A stretch of DNA of 64,000 nucleotides from Pseudomonas putida (lineage in GTDB: Bacteria > Pseudomonadota > Gammaproteobacteria > Pseudomonadales > Pseudomonadaceae). Location of the stretch: positions 264,001-328,000 of the forward strand of contig NZ_JANHLD010000005.1 of assembly GCF_028682455.1 (NCBI RefSeq). The letters run 5' to 3'. Both the position numbers and the translations under genes were made by a program. The notes below the pieces were generated by a model that worked only from the letters and a program-made list of their open reading frames with translations, did no database searches and was not told the DNA's origin. This document shows, piece by piece, positions 44,770 through 56,796 of the stretch. Each line of letters begins with the position of its first letter. Within the stretch, counting starts at the first letter, position 1.

Positions 44770-45096
44770 TCAGAACGGCATTTTGAAACCCGGTGGCAGT
44801 TGCATGCCAGCCGTCATGCCGCCCATTTTCTCCTGGCTGTTCTGCTCGACCTTGCGCACGGCGTCGTTGACGGCGGCGGCGATCAGGTCTTCGAGCACTT
44901 CCTTGTCTTCCTGCATCAGGCTGTCGTCCAGGCTGATGCGCTTGACGTCATGACGACCGGTCATCACCACGCTGACCAGGCCTGCGCCCGATTGGCCAGT
45001 CACTTCGGCGTTGGCCAGCTCTTCCTGCATCTTGGCCATTTTTTCCTGCATCTGCTGGGCCTGCTTCATCAGGCCGGCCATGCCACCTTTCATCAT
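44770..45096 (-). CDS. ybaB: YbaB/EbfC nucleoid-associated protein
   Basis: A 108-residue DNA-binding protein of the YbaB/EbfC family, normally dimeric. It begins [20 protein letters not shown] and contains [20 protein letters not shown] and [20 protein letters not shown], highly conserved in the family. ATG 45096 is chosen because GAGG lies about 8 nt upstream; the in-frame GTG at 45105 lies inside that ribosome site. It sits between dnaX and recR as in most proteobacteria. Confidence 0.95.
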   Translation of the reverse strand: MMKGGMAGLMKQAQQMQEKMAKMQEELANAEVTGQSGAGLVSVVMTGRHDVKRISLDDSLMQEDKEVLEDLIAAAVNDAVRKVEQNSQEKMGGMTAGMQLPPGFKMPF

Positions 45097-45164
45097 GGGG
45101 ATCACCTCAAATAAGAGTTACGGGGTGCGGCGCGGGCCTGGCCCGGGCTGCTTGAGTTATTCGG

Positions 45165-47195
45165 CTATTCGCCCTGGGCTACCTGGGCGTCTACAGGCTC
45201 AATGGTATCGTGTCGAACCATGGCGCCAAACTGCTGAATCATCTGCTGGATGAGCGGATCGGCCTGGATCGATGCCTCCGCCTCGCCCTGGCGCTCGGCA
45301 CGCTTGCGCGACGCTGCCTGGGCCGGGGTTTCCTGCTCGGGGCGAATCAGCTCGATGGACAGCTTGAGCGTGCGCCCGAAATGCTGGTTCAGGGCCTCGT
45401 TCAACCGCCGCTGCTGAGTGCTGTTGAACAGGGCGCTATGGGCCGGGTCCAGGTGCAGCAGCCAGTCATCGCCATCCGCGGCAATCAACGTACAGTTGGC
45501 GGCGATACTGCCGGTCATCCCGGAGATCGGCAACTGTGGGAATAATTCCAGCCATTGCAGCGCCAGGCCGGTGGCCGGCTGGGCCGCTGGCAGGGGCTCA
45601 GGGGCCACGACCGGAGCGGCCTCGTGTACATGCTCGATCGCCAGCTCATCCAGATAACTGTAGCTGGCCGGATCCATTTCCGGTTCGTAATAGTCTTCGT
45701 CAAGCGGCGGCTCGTCGTCGCGGTCCATGCCTGCAGGGCTATAGCCGATACCTTCGTCGAGCGGTGGCGCGTCCTGCTGAACAGCAGCTGCAACCGGTGC
45801 AGGTTGCGGCGTTTCGACAACAGGCTCGGGCTCGCGCTCAGGTTCGGCAACGGGTTGCGTCGGCACCGGGTCGTTCCAGGGCAGGTCGACCACAGGCTCA
45901 GGTGCTTGTGCCTGGACCTCGGCCGGCGCAGGTTCGGGTGCGGGCTCGGCGACGGGCACTGGCTGCGGGACAACCGGCTCGGGCTCGACAACCGGCGCAG
46001 CGACCACGGCAGGCGCAGCCACAGGGGCCGCTGCCACCGTCCTTGCAGAATCAGCTGTGGCCTGGCTGATCCCCACCGGCTTTAGTACCGGTTTCGGTGC
46101 GTCATCGGTATCGGCCGGCCGGAACGCCAGCATGCGCAGCAGCACCATCTCGAAACCACCGCGCGGATCCGGCGCCAGCGGCAGGTCGCGACGACCGATC
46201 AGGCCCATCTGGTAGTAGAACTGTACGTCTTCTGCCGGCAGCGACTGGGCCAGGGCCAACACGCGATCCCGGTCACCCTGGCCGTTGTCGACCGCCTCGG
46301 GCAACGCCTGGGCAATGGCCACGCGGTGCAGCACATTGAGCATCTCGGCCAGCACGCCATTCCAGTCCGGCCCCTGCTCTGCCAGATGCCTGACAGCTTC
46401 GAGGAGCGCACGGGCGTCACCCTCGAGCAACGCCTGCAACACGCCATAGACCTGGCCGTGATCGAGGGTGCCCAGCATCGCTCGTACATCGGCGGCCAGC
46501 ACCTTGCCCTCACCGAAGGCAATGGCCTGGTCGGTCAGGCTCATGGCATCGCGCATGGAGCCATCGGCCGCACGACCGAGCAGCCACAGGGCGTCGTCTT
46601 CGAACGGGACGTTTTCGGCACCCAGCACATGGCTCAAGTGCTCGACCACCCGTTCCGGGGTCATGTTCTTGAGGGAGAACTGCAGGCAGCGCGACAGAAT
46701 GGTCGCCGGCAGCTTCTGCGGGTCGGTGGTCGCCAGGATGAACTTGACGTAGGGCGGTGGCTCTTCCAGGGTTTTCAACAGGGCATTGAACGAGTGACTG
46801 GAGAGCATGTGCACTTCGTCGATCAGGTAGACCTTGAAGCGCCCACGACTGGGGGCGTACTGCACGTTGTCGAGCAGTTCGCGGGTGTCCTCGACTTTGG
46901 TACGGCTGGCAGCGTCGATCTCGATCAGGTCGACGAAGCGCCCCTCATCGATCTCCCGGCATACCGAACACGTGCCGCACGGAGTGGAGGTGATCCCGGT
47001 TTCGCAGTTCAGGCACTTGGCAATGATCCGCGCAATGGTGGTCTTGCCCACGCCGCGGGTACCGGTGAACAGGTAGGCATGGTGCAGGCGCTGATTGTCC
47101 AGCGCATTGATCAAGGCCTTGAGCACATGGGTCTGGCCGACCATTTCGCGGAACGAGCGCGGACGCCATTTACGTGCAAGAACCTGATAACTCAT
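45165..47195 (-). CDS. dnaX: DNA polymerase III subunit gamma/tau
   Basis: A 676-residue clamp-loader ATPase. Walker A GTRGVGKTT (residues 45-53), zinc module Cys64, Cys73, Cys76, Cys79, Walker B LIDEVHML and sensor motif LSRCLQF are all present. The region about 360-560 is a Pro-, Ala- and Glu-rich linker, followed by the C-terminal tau domain that contacts the alpha subunit. I see no A-rich slippery run of the E. coli type, so production of a short gamma form by that frameshift is not supported. First of dnaX-ybaB-recR. Confidence 0.96.
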   Translation of the reverse strand: MSYQVLARKWRPRSFREMVGQTHVLKALINALDNQRLHHAYLFTGTRGVGKTTIARIIAKCLNCETGITSTPCGTCSVCREIDEGRFVDLIEIDAASRTKVEDTRELLDNVQYAPSRGRFKVYLIDEVHMLSSHSFNALLKTLEEPPPYVKFILATTDPQKLPATILSRCLQFSLKNMTPERVVEHLSHVLGAENVPFEDDALWLLGRAADGSMRDAMSLTDQAIAFGEGKVLAADVRAMLGTLDHGQVYGVLQALLEGDARALLEAVRHLAEQGPDWNGVLAEMLNVLHRVAIAQALPEAVDNGQGDRDRVLALAQSLPAEDVQFYYQMGLIGRRDLPLAPDPRGGFEMVLLRMLAFRPADTDDAPKPVLKPVGISQATADSARTVAAAPVAAPAVVAAPVVEPEPVVPQPVPVAEPAPEPAPAEVQAQAPEPVVDLPWNDPVPTQPVAEPEREPEPVVETPQPAPVAAAVQQDAPPLDEGIGYSPAGMDRDDEPPLDEDYYEPEMDPASYSYLDELAIEHVHEAAPVVAPEPLPAAQPATGLALQWLELFPQLPISGMTGSIAANCTLIAADGDDWLLHLDPAHSALFNSTQQRRLNEALNQHFGRTLKLSIELIRPEQETPAQAASRKRAERQGEAEASIQADPLIQQMIQQFGAMVRHDTIEPVDAQVAQGE

Positions 47196-47438
47196 CGAAA
47201 ACCGTCGCGACTGGCAAGCTGAAGACCGCTAATCGTAGCGGAGCGGGGGCAAAATTGCACCCTGACTATCGCTGGCGGGCGTTCGCAAAGCAGGTGTCGG
47301 GAGTGACTGAGGTCGATTTGACGCAACCCGCTGCAGGCGCTGCCGTTGAACAGGCACGACGAGGCCGCACGGCAACCATGGCGGGCAGTAATCTGAATAA
47401 TAAGGAAGGATGAAGCGAAGTGCCCGTGGGCGAGATAG

Positions 47439-47552
47439 GTGGCGGCCCCACCAGCCACACCCCGGCACACAATGTCACCGCTGCGGCTGCTCCCTTCCAG
47501 GCCTGACCGGGTTCACGGCTGATCGTTGCGGGGGGACCGATGGGGCCACCAT
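47439..47552 (-). ncRNA. ffs: Signal recognition particle 4.5S RNA
   Basis: On the minus strand the conserved apical part GGTCAGGCCTGGAAGGGAGC matches the SRP RNA domain IV (GGTCAGG...GGAAG...AGCAGCC). The two ends pair over a long distance: GGTGGCCCCA near the 5' end (47541-47551) with TGGGGCCGCC near the 3' end. Length about 114 nt fits bacterial 4.5S RNA. Ends are estimated from pairing. It lies between the metallopeptidase gene and dnaX, where Pseudomonas ffs is expected. The rest of 47196-47639 shows no gene. Confidence 0.95.
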
Positions 47553-47639
47553 AACGCATGCTCATCTGGCGACGAGCCGCGCCATTGTACCGGCCTGTCG
47601 CCAAGATACAACCTTTAGTTGATAAAAAATCATCGCCAC

Positions 47640-48785
47640 TCAATGACTTGGCGGATTCTCGGTGACGCACAAGTGGATGAAGTGCAATTTCGCCACCACC
47701 GCCGACGACAACACGAACGGGTAGAAATCCACCTGCCCCATGCTGCGCGACAGCTCGTTGAGCATGGCCGAGAGCTCGACCCAGGCGTTGACGAAGGCGA
47801 GAAAGTCCTTGGCCCCTGGGACGTCGGGCTGATACAGGTCTTGCGCCTGGTAGGGCGGATAGTCCAGCTCCAGGCTCCTGGCGTTCATCCCCAGGGCCAG
47901 GGCGGTATCCACTGCATCGGTCATGTGCAGGTAGTGCGCCCAGGTTTCGGCCCAGTCCTCCCAAGGGTGCATAGTGGCATAGGCGCTTACGTGGGCCTGC
48001 GCCCAATCGCTCGGTGCGCCGTGCTGGTAGTGTCGCTCAAGCGCTTCGCTGTAGCTGTCTCGCTCGTCACCGAACAGCTGGCGAAAGCCGTCGAGCCATC
48101 CACTGTTGGCGATCAGCCGATCCCAGTAGTAATGCCCTACTTCGTGGCGCAGATGGCCGAGCAAGGTTCGGTAGGGCTCATGCAGTTGCACCCTCACCCG
48201 CTCGCGCCAGTCGTCATCGGCCTCACGTACATCCAGGGTGATCAGGCCATTGGCATGGCCGGTGATGGGGGCATTGCCCTCGAGGTCGATGCCGATAAAG
48301 TCGAAGGCAAGGCCGGGACCGTCATCGGCGGTCTTGGGTTCAATGGGCAGCCCCAGGTGCAACAGCTGCGCGGTAAGGCGGCGCTTGGCAGTTTCCAGCT
48401 TGCGCCAGCGCAGGTGGTTTTCGGCGATCGAGAGGTCGGGGATGGTCCGGTTCAAGCGACAGGCCAGGCACAAGCTGTGCGCCTCATCGGCCGCCAGCAG
48501 CCAGTTGCAGGCCGCCGGGGTATCGAGGTTGGCGCAACGTCGCAGCGGACCGAGTTCCGGCTCGCCATCCAGCATCCAGTTGCCTTCGACCGCCCCCGGC
48601 CACAAGCTTGCGACCCGATTGCTCGGCGGCCAATAGCCCAGCGCCGACTGGCAAGCCAGGCACTGGCTGTTGCGAAAGAACACCGACTGACCGCACTGGC
48701 ACAGCCAGACCCGATCCGGGTGCTGCGCCTGGCTGACAAACGGGGCCGCGATCCGGGCCCCCAACTGTTCGAAGAAACGGTACAT
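47640..48785 (-). CDS. Zinc-ribbon zinc-binding metallopeptidase family protein
   Basis: A 381-residue protein. The N-terminal zinc ribbon has Cys pairs in LCQCGQSVFFRNSQCLACQ, with a further CLAC near 105. A central HEVGHYYWD (His214, Glu215, His218) gives the HExxH zinc-protease motif. The C-terminal half is helical, with WEDWAETWAHYLHMTDAVD downstream of the motif, a likely place for a third ligand. It matches the widespread but uncharacterised family annotated as putative zinc-binding metallopeptidase. AGGAGG lies 6 nt before the ATG. The substrate is unknown; the location beside ligA is not explained. Confidence 0.88.
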   Translation of the reverse strand: MYRFFEQLGARIAAPFVSQAQHPDRVWLCQCGQSVFFRNSQCLACQSALGYWPPSNRVASLWPGAVEGNWMLDGEPELGPLRRCANLDTPAACNWLLAADEAHSLCLACRLNRTIPDLSIAENHLRWRKLETAKRRLTAQLLHLGLPIEPKTADDGPGLAFDFIGIDLEGNAPITGHANGLITLDVREADDDWRERVRVQLHEPYRTLLGHLRHEVGHYYWDRLIANSGWLDGFRQLFGDERDSYSEALERHYQHGAPSDWAQAHVSAYATMHPWEDWAETWAHYLHMTDAVDTALALGMNARSLELDYPPYQAQDLYQPDVPGAKDFLAFVNAWVELSAMLNELSRSMGQVDFYPFVLSSAVVAKLHFIHLCVTENPPSH

Positions 48786-48844
48786 GGTGATCCTCCTGGC
48801 TGCTCGCCAAGCCTAGACCATCGGCGCCGTTGCGCTTGCTGCCG

Positions 48845-51253
<2,409 letters not shown>

Positions 51254-51256
51254 TCA

Positions 51257-51278
51257 TCGCGGGGCAAGCCCGCTCCTA
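51257..51278. repeat. Single REP element between zipA and ligA
   Basis: TCGCGGGGCAAGCCCGCTCCTA is an exact copy of one arm of the REPINs at 44018 and 35428. It has no inverted partner here. It separates two co-oriented genes and may reduce read-through or protect the zipA mRNA end. Confidence 0.85.
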
Positions 51279-51293
51279 CACGGCGCGAAGCCT

Positions 51294-52169
51294 TTAGCGT
51301 TTTTGAGTCAGCGCACGGCGCTCGAACTCGACGATGCGCTGGCGATAATGCTCGATGGTTTGCGCGGTCATCACGCTGCGCTGGTCATCCTTGAGCTCGC
51401 CATTGAGCTCGTGGGCCAGTTTGCGTGCGGCAGCCACCATCACGTCGAATGCCTGCTTCGGATGGCGCGGCCCCGGCAGACCGAGGAAGAAGCTCACGGC
51501 GCGGGTGCTGAAGTGATCGATGTCGTCGAGGTCGAACACGCCCGGCTTGACTGCGTTGGCCATGGAGAACAGCACCTCGCCGTTGCCGGCCATGCTCTCG
51601 TGACGGTGGAAGATGTCCATCTCGCCGAAGCGCAGGCCGCTTTCCAGGATGTTCTGCAGCAGGGCCGGACCCTTGAAGCCGCCTTCATCACGGGAAATAA
51701 CGCTGATCACCAGCACTTCTTCGACGGGCGGCAGATCACGACTTTCGCTGGCGCCGTAGCCGGAATTGTTACGGGTTTCATCCGGGAAATCGTCGTCAGC
51801 GCTGGCAAACAGGTCAGGCTCGCGCTCACGTGGCTCGGCGGCCAGGTTCAGGTCGCCCTGATGAGGCTCGCTGCCGCGCTTGCGCTTGGACGCCTTGGGT
51901 TTGTTGTCACGCTCGCGCGCCGGGGCACTCATGGATGGCAGGTCATGCTCATCCAGCTCGGGCTCTTTATGGTTGTCCAGCACCCGTGGTGGGCCCAGTA
52001 CTTCTGCACCGCCACCACCTTCTTCGTCAGGCAGGTTTGAAAAGCTGCGATCCAGACGGAATTTCAGCTTGCCCTTGCCGCCGCGCATACGGCGCCAGCC
52101 GTCAAAAAGAATACCGGCAATGACAATGATGCCGATGACGATCAGCCACTCGCGCAGACCGATTTCCAT
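51294..52169 (-). CDS. zipA: Cell division protein ZipA
   Basis: A 291-residue division protein that tethers FtsZ to the membrane. The N-terminal span with its leader ([20 protein letters not shown]) is followed by a charged, disordered linker (about 40-145) and the C-terminal FtsZ-binding domain (about 150-285, including [17 protein letters not shown]). The gap to smc (52170-52372) holds a GGGTTTAAACCC palindrome at 52208-52219 and no gene. Confidence 0.94.
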   Translation of the reverse strand: MEIGLREWLIVIGIIVIAGILFDGWRRMRGGKGKLKFRLDRSFSNLPDEEGGGGAEVLGPPRVLDNHKEPELDEHDLPSMSAPARERDNKPKASKRKRGSEPHQGDLNLAAEPREREPDLFASADDDFPDETRNNSGYGASESRDLPPVEEVLVISVISRDEGGFKGPALLQNILESGLRFGEMDIFHRHESMAGNGEVLFSMANAVKPGVFDLDDIDHFSTRAVSFFLGLPGPRHPKQAFDVMVAAARKLAHELNGELKDDQRSVMTAQTIEHYRQRIVEFERRALTQKR

Positions 52170-52372
52170 GTAATCCCGTGCCTCTGTAAAAAATGCTGAA
52201 AAATAAAGGGTTTAAACCCCTTTAAAACGTGGCGCCAACTCTATGTTCTGACAGGCGTTTTACCCACGCAAAAAATAAGTGACATTAAGCTAGCACGACC
52301 AAAGATAACTTTACACCGTCTGTCGCAACTGACAGGGCCATTTACCGCAGGTTCACGCCGCATCGCCTCCAA

Positions 52373-55300
52373 TCAGGCGTCGACCATGGCCATTGCCTCC
52401 TCCACATCAACTGCAACAAGACGTGAACACCCCGGCTCATGCATGGTCACGCCCATCAACTGATCGGCCATTTCCATGGCAATCTTGTTGTGAGTGATAT
52501 AGATGAACTGCACGGTCTGACTCATCTCCTTGACCAGCCGGGCGTATCGTCCGACGTTGGCATCGTCCAGTGGCGCATCGACTTCATCGAGCATGCAGAA
52601 CGGTGCCGGGTTGAGTTTGAAAATGGCGAATACCAGGGCCAGGGCCGTCAGCGCCTTTTCACCGCCCGAGAGCAAATGAATTGTGCTGTTCTTCTTGCCT
52701 GGCGGGCGCGCCATGATTGTCACCCCTGTATCGAGTAGATCTTCGCCCGTCAGTTCCAAGTAAGCGCTGCCACCACCGAAAACTTTTGGGAAAAGTGCCT
52801 GTAATCCGGCATTTATCTGATCAAAGGTATCCTTGAAGCGGTTGCGGGTTTCTTTGTCGATCTTGCGAATGACGTTTTCCAGCGTATCCAGCGCTTCGAC
52901 CAGGTCGGCATCCTGCGCGTCGAGATAGCGTTTGCGCTCGGACTGTTGCTGATATTCGTCGATGGCCGCCAGGTTGATCGCACCCAGGCGCTGGATACGC
53001 GCATCGATGCGTTCCAGCTCTTGCTCGGCCTCCTGTTCGCTGGCCGCCTCGCTCAAGGTCGCCAGCACGCCCTGCAAATCGTAACCATCGGCCTGCAGCT
53101 GCTCCTGGAGGGTCTTGCGACGCACGCTCAGGCCTTGCCACTCCAGACGGTGCTGCTCCAACTGGCCACGCAGCAGCTGGGCCTGTTGTTCGGCCTGGGT
53201 ACGGCGCTTTTCCGCATCGCGCAACTCGCGATCGGCTTCGTCCATGTGCAGCCGTGCCTGACGCATTTCGCCATCGACGCTCATGCGTTTTTCCAGCAGT
53301 TCTTCCAGCTTCAGGCGCAGCTCTTCGAGGGGCGCCTCGCCTTCTTCAAGGTTGAGCGTAAGTTGTTCGCGTTTTTCAGAAAGACGCTCTGATTGCAGCT
53401 CCAGGCGCTCGAGCGCCTGGCGGGTGGAATCGTGCTGGGCGCGCAACGAGCCCAGGCGCACGGCCAACTGATGCCCGTGGTCCTTGTGCTGGCGAGCCTC
53501 TTGGCGCACCCGGTCGAGGCGCTCGCGCAGGCTGTCACGCTGGGCCAGGAGCAACTCACGCTGCTCGGTGTCCTGGGCCATCAGGTCGAGCGCTTCCTGC
53601 AACTGCAGCCGCGATTCCCCAAGGTGTTCGCTCTCGAGTGCGCGTTGCTCCACCAGTTCTGCCAACTCTTCTTCCAGGCGCTGGCGGCGCAAGGTCAACT
53701 GCTCGGCCCGGGCCCTGCCCGCTGATAAGCGCGCATTGAACTCACTCTGCTGCCGGGCTTCGTCCTGGGTACGCCGCCGCAAATGCTCGCGGTGCTCCTC
53801 AAGGGCCTGCTGCTGTTCGCGCTGCTCCCGGAGCTGGACGTCGAGCAACTCCAGCGCCGCTTCCTGCTCATGACGCTCAAGCCCCAGCCGCTCCAGCTCC
53901 TGGCCACGCGCCAGCACTCCACCCTGGGCATCGCTGGCACGGTTGACCCGCAGAAAATGCCGACCCACCCAATAGCCATCGCGACTGACCAGGCTCTGGC
54001 CGGCAGCGAGCTGGCCACGCTGGGCCAACGCCTGCTCCAGGCTATCCACTGGCCTGACTTGCCCGAGCCAGGGCGCCAGGTCGATGCACCCCTCGACCTT
54101 GTCCAGCAGGCTGCCTGGCACCCGCGCACCTTCGCCGCGCGCATCGAGCAAACGAAGATCGCCCTGGCTGAACGCCGCCAGGTCGAGCCCCGAAAAATCG
54201 TCAACCAGCACCGCCTGAAGGTCGGCGCCCAGGACGGCCTCGACCGCCAACTCCCAGCCCGGCTCGACCCGCAAGCCTTCAGCCAGGCGCGGACGCTGGT
54301 CAAGGCCCTGGTCGCGCAACCACTGCGTGGTACCGGTGCCTGGGTCAAGGGCGGCCTGTTGCAGGGCCTCGAGCGACGCCAGGCGTCCACCCAGGCGCTG
54401 CAGCTCGCCTTGCGTGCGCTGCTGGGCCTGGACAGCGTGGTGCAGTTGCTCACGCAGGGTTTCGAGTTGCTCCATCACCTGCTGTTCTTGCACCTGCAGG
54501 TCTTCAAGCGCCAGTTCGCTGCCGGCCACCTGCTCCGCCAGTTCGACCAGGGCGGCATCTTCCGGGTCGGCATTAAGCTGGTCGCGTTCCTCACTCAGCT
54601 TGCGCTGGCGCTCGAACAGGCGCTCGAGGGCCTGGTCCAACTGCTGGATCCGCGCCTGTTGCACTTCGGCCTGGCGTCGTGGCTCGGCCGAGCGGGTGTT
54701 GAAGCTGTCCCACTGTTCTTGCCAGCCATGCATGGTGGCTTCGGCTTCCTCCAGCGTTGCGGCCGATTCTTCGGCGGCAGCCAGGGTGATTTCCTGCTCG
54801 GGTTCGAGCATTTCCAGCTCTTCGCCCAGGGTGGCCAGCATCGTGCGGTCATGCCCCAGGTGCGACTCGGTTTCCAGGCGCGAGCGCTCGGCCTCCTTGA
54901 GGTCGTCCTGCAATTGCCGCAAGCGTTGCTGGCCGTGCTGGATACTTTGCTCGACCCGGGCAATATCGCCACCGACCGAATAGAAGCGTCCCTGAACCTG
55001 GCCAAAGCGCTCGGACAACTCATGGTGCCCGTCACGCAAGCGCTCGATGCTGGCATCGGCATTGCGCTGCTCGGCCACCAGGGCCTCGAAGGCCACCTCC
55101 TGATCGCCGATCACCGCTTCGCGCTGACTCACCTGCTCATCCAGCGCCTGCCAGCGCAAGGCAGACAGCTGCGCCTTTAGCTGGCGCTCCTCGGCCTTGT
55201 ACTCCTTGTACTTCTCGGCGGCCTGGGCCTGGCGGTGCAAGCGCTCCAGCTGGCGCTCGAGCTCTTCGCGCAGGTCGGTCAAGCGCTCGAGGTTTTCATG

Positions 55301-55861
55301 GGTGCGGCGGATGCGATTCTCGGTTTCGCGCCGACGCTCCTTGTACTTGGAGATGCCGGCGGCTTCTTCGATAAAGTTGCGCAGGTCCTCAGGCTTGGCC
55401 TCGATCAGCTTGGAGATCATCCCCTGCTCGATGATCGAATAACTGCGCGGGCCCAGGCCGGTACCCAGGAAAATATCGGTGATGTCACGGCGCCGGCATT
55501 TGGTGCCATTGAGGTAATAGGTGTTCTGGGCGTCGCGGGTCACTTTGCGGCGAATGGAGATTTCCGCATAGGCGGCATATTCACCAACCAGTGTGCTATC
55601 GGAGTTGTCGAAGACCAGCTCGATGCTGGCCTGGCTCACCGGCTTGCGGCTGGTCGAGCCATTGAAGATGACGTCGGTCATCGACTCGCCACGCAGGTTC
55701 TTGGCCGAGCTTTCGCCCATCACCCAGCGTACGGCGTCGATGATGTTGGATTTGCCGCAACCGTTTGGCCCGACCACCGCCGCCATGTTGCTGGGGAAGT
55801 TGACCGTGGTTGGGTCGACGAACGACTTGAACCCGGCCAGGCGAATGCACTTGAGGCGCAT
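52373..55861 (-). CDS. smc: Chromosome segregation ATPase SMC
   Basis: A 1162-residue SMC, the usual Pseudomonas length, organising chromosome arms. Walker A GPNGCGKS (31-38), long coiled coils, a hinge around 500-650, then the second coil and C-terminal ATPase with signature LLSGGEKALTALAL and Walker B FCMLDEVDAPLDD. ATG 55861 (MRLKCIRLAGFKSF) is chosen on family grounds; longer in-frame starts run into gntR. It begins only 2 nt after the stop of the GntR gene, with little ribosome site of its own, so it may be translationally coupled to it. Confidence 0.96.
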   Translation of the reverse strand: MRLKCIRLAGFKSFVDPTTVNFPSNMAAVVGPNGCGKSNIIDAVRWVMGESSAKNLRGESMTDVIFNGSTSRKPVSQASIELVFDNSDSTLVGEYAAYAEISIRRKVTRDAQNTYYLNGTKCRRRDITDIFLGTGLGPRSYSIIEQGMISKLIEAKPEDLRNFIEEAAGISKYKERRRETENRIRRTHENLERLTDLREELERQLERLHRQAQAAEKYKEYKAEERQLKAQLSALRWQALDEQVSQREAVIGDQEVAFEALVAEQRNADASIERLRDGHHELSERFGQVQGRFYSVGGDIARVEQSIQHGQQRLRQLQDDLKEAERSRLETESHLGHDRTMLATLGEELEMLEPEQEITLAAAEESAATLEEAEATMHGWQEQWDSFNTRSAEPRRQAEVQQARIQQLDQALERLFERQRKLSEERDQLNADPEDAALVELAEQVAGSELALEDLQVQEQQVMEQLETLREQLHHAVQAQQRTQGELQRLGGRLASLEALQQAALDPGTGTTQWLRDQGLDQRPRLAEGLRVEPGWELAVEAVLGADLQAVLVDDFSGLDLAAFSQGDLRLLDARGEGARVPGSLLDKVEGCIDLAPWLGQVRPVDSLEQALAQRGQLAAGQSLVSRDGYWVGRHFLRVNRASDAQGGVLARGQELERLGLERHEQEAALELLDVQLREQREQQQALEEHREHLRRRTQDEARQQSEFNARLSAGRARAEQLTLRRQRLEEELAELVEQRALESEHLGESRLQLQEALDLMAQDTEQRELLLAQRDSLRERLDRVRQEARQHKDHGHQLAVRLGSLRAQHDSTRQALERLELQSERLSEKREQLTLNLEEGEAPLEELRLKLEELLEKRMSVDGEMRQARLHMDEADRELRDAEKRRTQAEQQAQLLRGQLEQHRLEWQGLSVRRKTLQEQLQADGYDLQGVLATLSEAASEQEAEQELERIDARIQRLGAINLAAIDEYQQQSERKRYLDAQDADLVEALDTLENVIRKIDKETRNRFKDTFDQINAGLQALFPKVFGGGSAYLELTGEDLLDTGVTIMARPPGKKNSTIHLLSGGEKALTALALVFAIFKLNPAPFCMLDEVDAPLDDANVGRYARLVKEMSQTVQFIYITHNKIAMEMADQLMGVTMHEPGCSRLVAVDVEEAMAMVDA

Positions 55862-55863
55862 GC

Positions 55864-56523
55864 TCAGGGAGTCGCCAGTGCCGCCAGCACCAGCTCGCAA
55901 CTGCGCTGGCAGTACTCGGCCAGCACGGTGCGGATGCGCGCCTGGTCGCGAGCGACCACCGCTTCAAGCAGGTTGGCGAACAGCGCCAGGAAATCACTCA
56001 TCTCGGCCTTGCGCTGGTCAAGCGCCAGGAAATAGGCACGACTCATGGCCGGCTGCAGGTTCTCGACGGTTTCCTGCAGGTAGGGATTGTTGGCGAACGG
56101 GTAAGCCGCGCGCATCACCGCAAAGCTGTCTTCGACGAACGAGCGGATGTCCTGGCGCTCGAGGGCGGTGATCAGGCGCTGCTGGATCTTGAGGAAAGGC
56201 GCCAGGTCGCCGTCAGTACGCCAGTTCTGCGCCACGGCATTGCCCAGCAAGGTGTAGAGCTCGCCCATCAGGGTGCAGAGGCTGCGCACGTTGTGCTCGT
56301 CGAGCTCGGTCACGTGGGCGCCACGACGCGGGAGGATGGTCACCAGGTGACGCCGCTCGAGGATCAATAGCGCCTCGCGTACCGAGCCGCGGCTGACATT
56401 CAATGCCTGGGTGACCTTTTGCTCCTGGATACGCTCGGCAGGCTTGAGCTCGCCGCGAATGATCCGCTCGGCCAGGTAGTGGGCAATTTGCTCGGAGAGG
56501 CTGTCCGGCGCCTTGAACGTCAT
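55864..56523 (-). CDS. GntR/FadR-family (FCD) transcriptional regulator
   Basis: A 219-residue regulator. The N-terminal winged helix (LSEQIAHYLAERIIRGELKP, then SRGSVREALLILERRHLV) is followed by an all-helical FCD ligand-binding domain. It is divergent from xdhA with a shared 273-bp control region and so is a good candidate regulator of purine catabolism, though the ligand is unproven. AAGGAAAACC precedes the ATG. A TACAAT -10-like hexamer lies at 56564-56569 (minus), and a TTGTACACAG motif (56547-56556, minus) could be an autoregulatory half-operator. Its stop is 2 nt before smc. Confidence 0.88.
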   Translation of the reverse strand: MTFKAPDSLSEQIAHYLAERIIRGELKPAERIQEQKVTQALNVSRGSVREALLILERRHLVTILPRRGAHVTELDEHNVRSLCTLMGELYTLLGNAVAQNWRTDGDLAPFLKIQQRLITALERQDIRSFVEDSFAVMRAAYPFANNPYLQETVENLQPAMSRAYFLALDQRKAEMSDFLALFANLLEAVVARDQARIRTVLAEYCQRSCELVLAALATP

Positions 56524-56700
56524 GGTTTTCCTTCAAAATCATTGAACTGTGTACAAGGGGCGAATTGTAGCGCACTTGCCCCGGCGCCGCGCAGGGGCCT
56601 GGACGCAGAAGTTGGCACGAATGGCGCAAAAGATTCGGGGTGTCTACAGGGAACTATGCTCTATAGAAGAACGCTTATGGCAGGTGGGTAATGGCGTGGA

Positions 56701-56728
56701 AAATTTCCTGACCCGAAGGTCAGAAATT
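56701..56728. promoter_or_regulatory. Candidate operator (inverted repeat) upstream of xdhA
   Basis: CTGACC-CGAA-GGTCAG (56708-56723) is a perfect 6-bp palindrome extended on both sides by AAATTT, with one extra C in the left arm. It ends just upstream of the xdhA -35. A further TGACC at 56732-56736 overlaps the -35. It could be bound by the divergent GntR regulator or another purine-responsive protein. Confidence 0.55.
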
Positions 56729-56730
56729 TG

Positions 56731-56759
56731 TTGACCTGAAAATCAAGTCTGCTTACAGT
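56731..56759 (+). promoter_or_regulatory. Predicted sigma70 promoter of xdhAB
   Basis: TTGACC (56731-56736), a 17-nt spacer and TACAGT (56754-56759), placed about 38 nt before the xdhA GTG. Confidence 0.7.
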
Positions 56760-56796
56760 CCGCTCAACAACAATAAACCGCGTGTGAGGCCTTCCC

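Noticed and set aside
45165-47195. Programmed frameshift in dnaX producing a short gamma subunit
   Set aside because: I looked for an A-AAA-AAG-type slippery run on the coding strand and found none.
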